Notes under the pieces: generated by a model
Database searches by the model: none
What the model saw: only the letters and a program-made list of their open reading frames with translations
Told to the model about the DNA's origin: nothing
Program-made: the position numbers and the translations under genes
DNA from: an uncultured Gemmatimonadota bacterium
Lineage (GTDB): Bacteria > Gemmatimonadota > Gemmatimonadetes > Gemmatimonadales > Gemmatimonadaceae
DNA length: 6,604 nt
NCBI GenBank assembly: GCA_903894655.1
Contig: CAITQY010000521.1
Span: forward strand, 1-6,604
Direction of reading: 5' to 3'
Shown here: in pieces, positions 5,658-6,604 of the stretch
Numbering within the stretch: the first letter of the stretch is position 1
How the letters are laid out: every line of letters starts with the position of its first letter

Positions 5658-6604
5658 GTTGGGTGGGAGGCGCTTCCGAACGTCGCGCCAGTCGTAAAAG
5701 TGGAACGTCTTGTCGGTCGACATCATCACGAGCAGTCCTTCGGGAAAGGCCGGCGACAGCGCGCGGGCCGTGACCTCAAGACCATCCGTTTCCTGCGCGG
5801 CCACGGGGATCGTGGCCAGTACAACGTGCGTGTGCGGTGCGCGCGCGGCGCCTTCGCGCGCGAAGATCTGCAGGCGCTGTCCCTGCTGGTCGGATACCAC
5901 GAGGTAGCCGGTGGAATCGCTCGTGGGGTACACGGCGATGCCTTCGTGATCGCCTACGAATCCCGTGGTGCCGAAGAGCGCGAGCGCCTTGGCGGCGTCG
6001 GCGTGGTCGGGATCGGCGTGATACTTCCGAATGCCCACGGTCTCGTCGCTGTAGTACACGAAGCCGAGTCGCTGATCGACGGCGATGGCCTCGATTTCTT
6101 TGGTGCCGCTATACGCGCCGAATGTCCGGACGCGGGTCGCGGTGAGCGTGCCGTTGCCGGCATCGGCGAGGCGGTACTGCCAGAGATACCCCTCGCTCGG
6201 GCCGCTCTTGCCGCCGACGATGGCGAACACGGCGCCATCGCTTGGCCGTCGGTACATCGCGACACCCATCGGCGCGCGGGTGGCATCGCCATCAAACACC
6301 GCGATGCCGCCGCCGTCGATCGGCGTCATGTCCGGCAGCCGGAACATGCGCAGCGACATCGTGCCGCGCTCGGCGGTGACGGCGATGTCGATGCGCTCTC
6401 CATTAAATGGCACGCCGGTGATGACGTCGACGTTGTTGGGGCGCATGAGCGGGCGACGGGTACGGGTGCTGTCTATGCGCCCGTCGAGGGTGAAGACGTA
6501 GAGTCCGCCGGTGCTGTCGCCTTTGTCGGTGCCAATGACGAGCGATCGGGACGGAGAGAGCGTGTCGATCCAGATGGCCGGATCGTCCGAGTCGTTCAGG
6601 ACCG
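5655..6604 (-). CDS. Beta-propeller phytase-like protein (3-phytase family); N-terminus beyond the window
   Basis: The minus-strand frame is open from the right edge (first full codon 6602-6600) to TGA at 5657-5655, giving 315 residues. The ATG at 6446 is not the start: upstream codons read VLNDSDDPAIWIDTLSPSRS, then LVIGTDKGDSTGGLYVFTLDG, the classic beta-propeller phytase opening. Numbered from the first full codon, visible motifs are DDPAIW (6-11), NNVDV (56-60), IVGGKSGPSEGYLWQY (about 128-143), EIEAIAVDQRLGFVYYSDE (169-187), GDHEGIAVY (217-225), and ETDGLEV with SPAFPEGLLVMM near the C-terminus. These correspond to the calcium-binding and active-site blades of the six-bladed phytase fold, which by family knowledge releases phosphate from calcium-phytate outside the cytoplasm. 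Bacillus enzymes are about 380 residues, so roughly 40-60 residues, including any export signal, are missing here. Compared with the Bacillus enzymes as I remember them, NNVDIR reads NNVDVI here, the Tyr of VYGF is Met (APMGVAMY), and the Lys-Glu pair is Lys-Ser. This matches a divergent subgroup I recall from Bacteroidota-type sequences. Phytate activity is probable but not assured. The gene is first in the visible operon with the receptor. Confidence 0.9.
   Translation of the reverse strand, partial: VLNDSDDPAIWIDTLSPSRSLVIGTDKGDSTGGLYVFTLDGRIDSTRTRRPLMRPNNVDVITGVPFNGERIDIAVTAERGTMSLRMFRLPDMTPIDGGGIAVFDGDATRAPMGVAMYRRPSDGAVFAIVGGKSGPSEGYLWQYRLADAGNGTLTATRVRTFGAYSGTKEIEAIAVDQRLGFVYYSDETVGIRKYHADPDHADAAKALALFGTTGFVGDHEGIAVYPTSDSTGYLVVSDQQGQRLQIFAREGAARAPHTHVVLATIPVAAQETDGLEVTARALSPAFPEGLLVMMSTDKTFHFYDWRDVRKRLPPN

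Noticed and set aside
2674..5697. A 1007-residue open reading frame on the plus strand, antisense to almost the whole receptor gene
   Set aside because: Its codons are in exact register with those of the receptor, so its stops would need TTA, CTA or TCA in the receptor. The receptor uses none of these, as expected in a high-GC genome. The product is a monotonous Arg/Glu/Gly/Val/His-rich sequence with no recognisable domain, while the receptor matches a known family along its full length.
6444..6446. ATG at 6446-6444 as the start of the phytase-like gene
   Set aside because: Fifty-two more in-frame codons to the window edge encode the conserved DDPAIW and GTDKG..GLYVF phytase motifs, so this Met is internal.

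Overview
The window looks like a stretch of a high-GC (clearly above 60 % by eye), Gram-negative-type chromosome. It carries an outer-membrane TonB-dependent receptor (TBDR) of the Xanthomonas/Caulobacter type with an N-terminal carboxypeptidase-regulatory-like domain. The signal peptide ends in 'LGAQG', and a large Asp-box (BNR/sortilin-like) propeller protein lies nearby. This combination, together with the avoidance of TTA, CTA and TCA codons, resembles Gemmatimonadota (Gemmatimonas-like). That placement rests on recognising protein style and was not tested by a search.

Layout. (1) Bases 1-2708, plus strand: the 3' part of a large Asp-box beta-propeller protein ('glycosyl hydrolase BNR repeat / sortilin-Vps10-like'); its start lies before the window. 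(2) Bases 2709-2796: a short convergent intergenic region dominated by a perfect 16-bp hairpin followed by five T, a strong intrinsic terminator. (3) Bases 2797-5655, minus strand: a complete 952-residue TBDR. (4) Bases 5655-6604, minus strand: a beta-propeller phytase-like protein whose N-terminus is cut off by the right edge. Its TGA stop shares one base with the receptor's first ATG (TGATG).

How the genes fit together. The phytase-like gene and the receptor form a tight, probably translationally coupled operon read leftward, with its promoter beyond the right edge. The natural reading is a phosphate or inositol-phosphate scavenging unit: an exported propeller enzyme acts on a phosphorylated substrate and the receptor imports a ligand related to it. 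Two features make this locus worth a closer look. The propeller departs from the classic Bacillus phytase at several positions that match active-site residues as I remember them. The receptor has arginine-rich stretches, including a strictly alternating Arg strand, that would suit a polyanionic ligand. The convergent propeller gene on the left appears functionally separate and is insulated by the terminator.

I see no tRNA, rRNA, CRISPR array, insertion sequence, prophage gene or riboswitch. No promoter can be assigned, because both transcription units start outside the window. A long antisense reading frame over the receptor is a codon-composition artefact.
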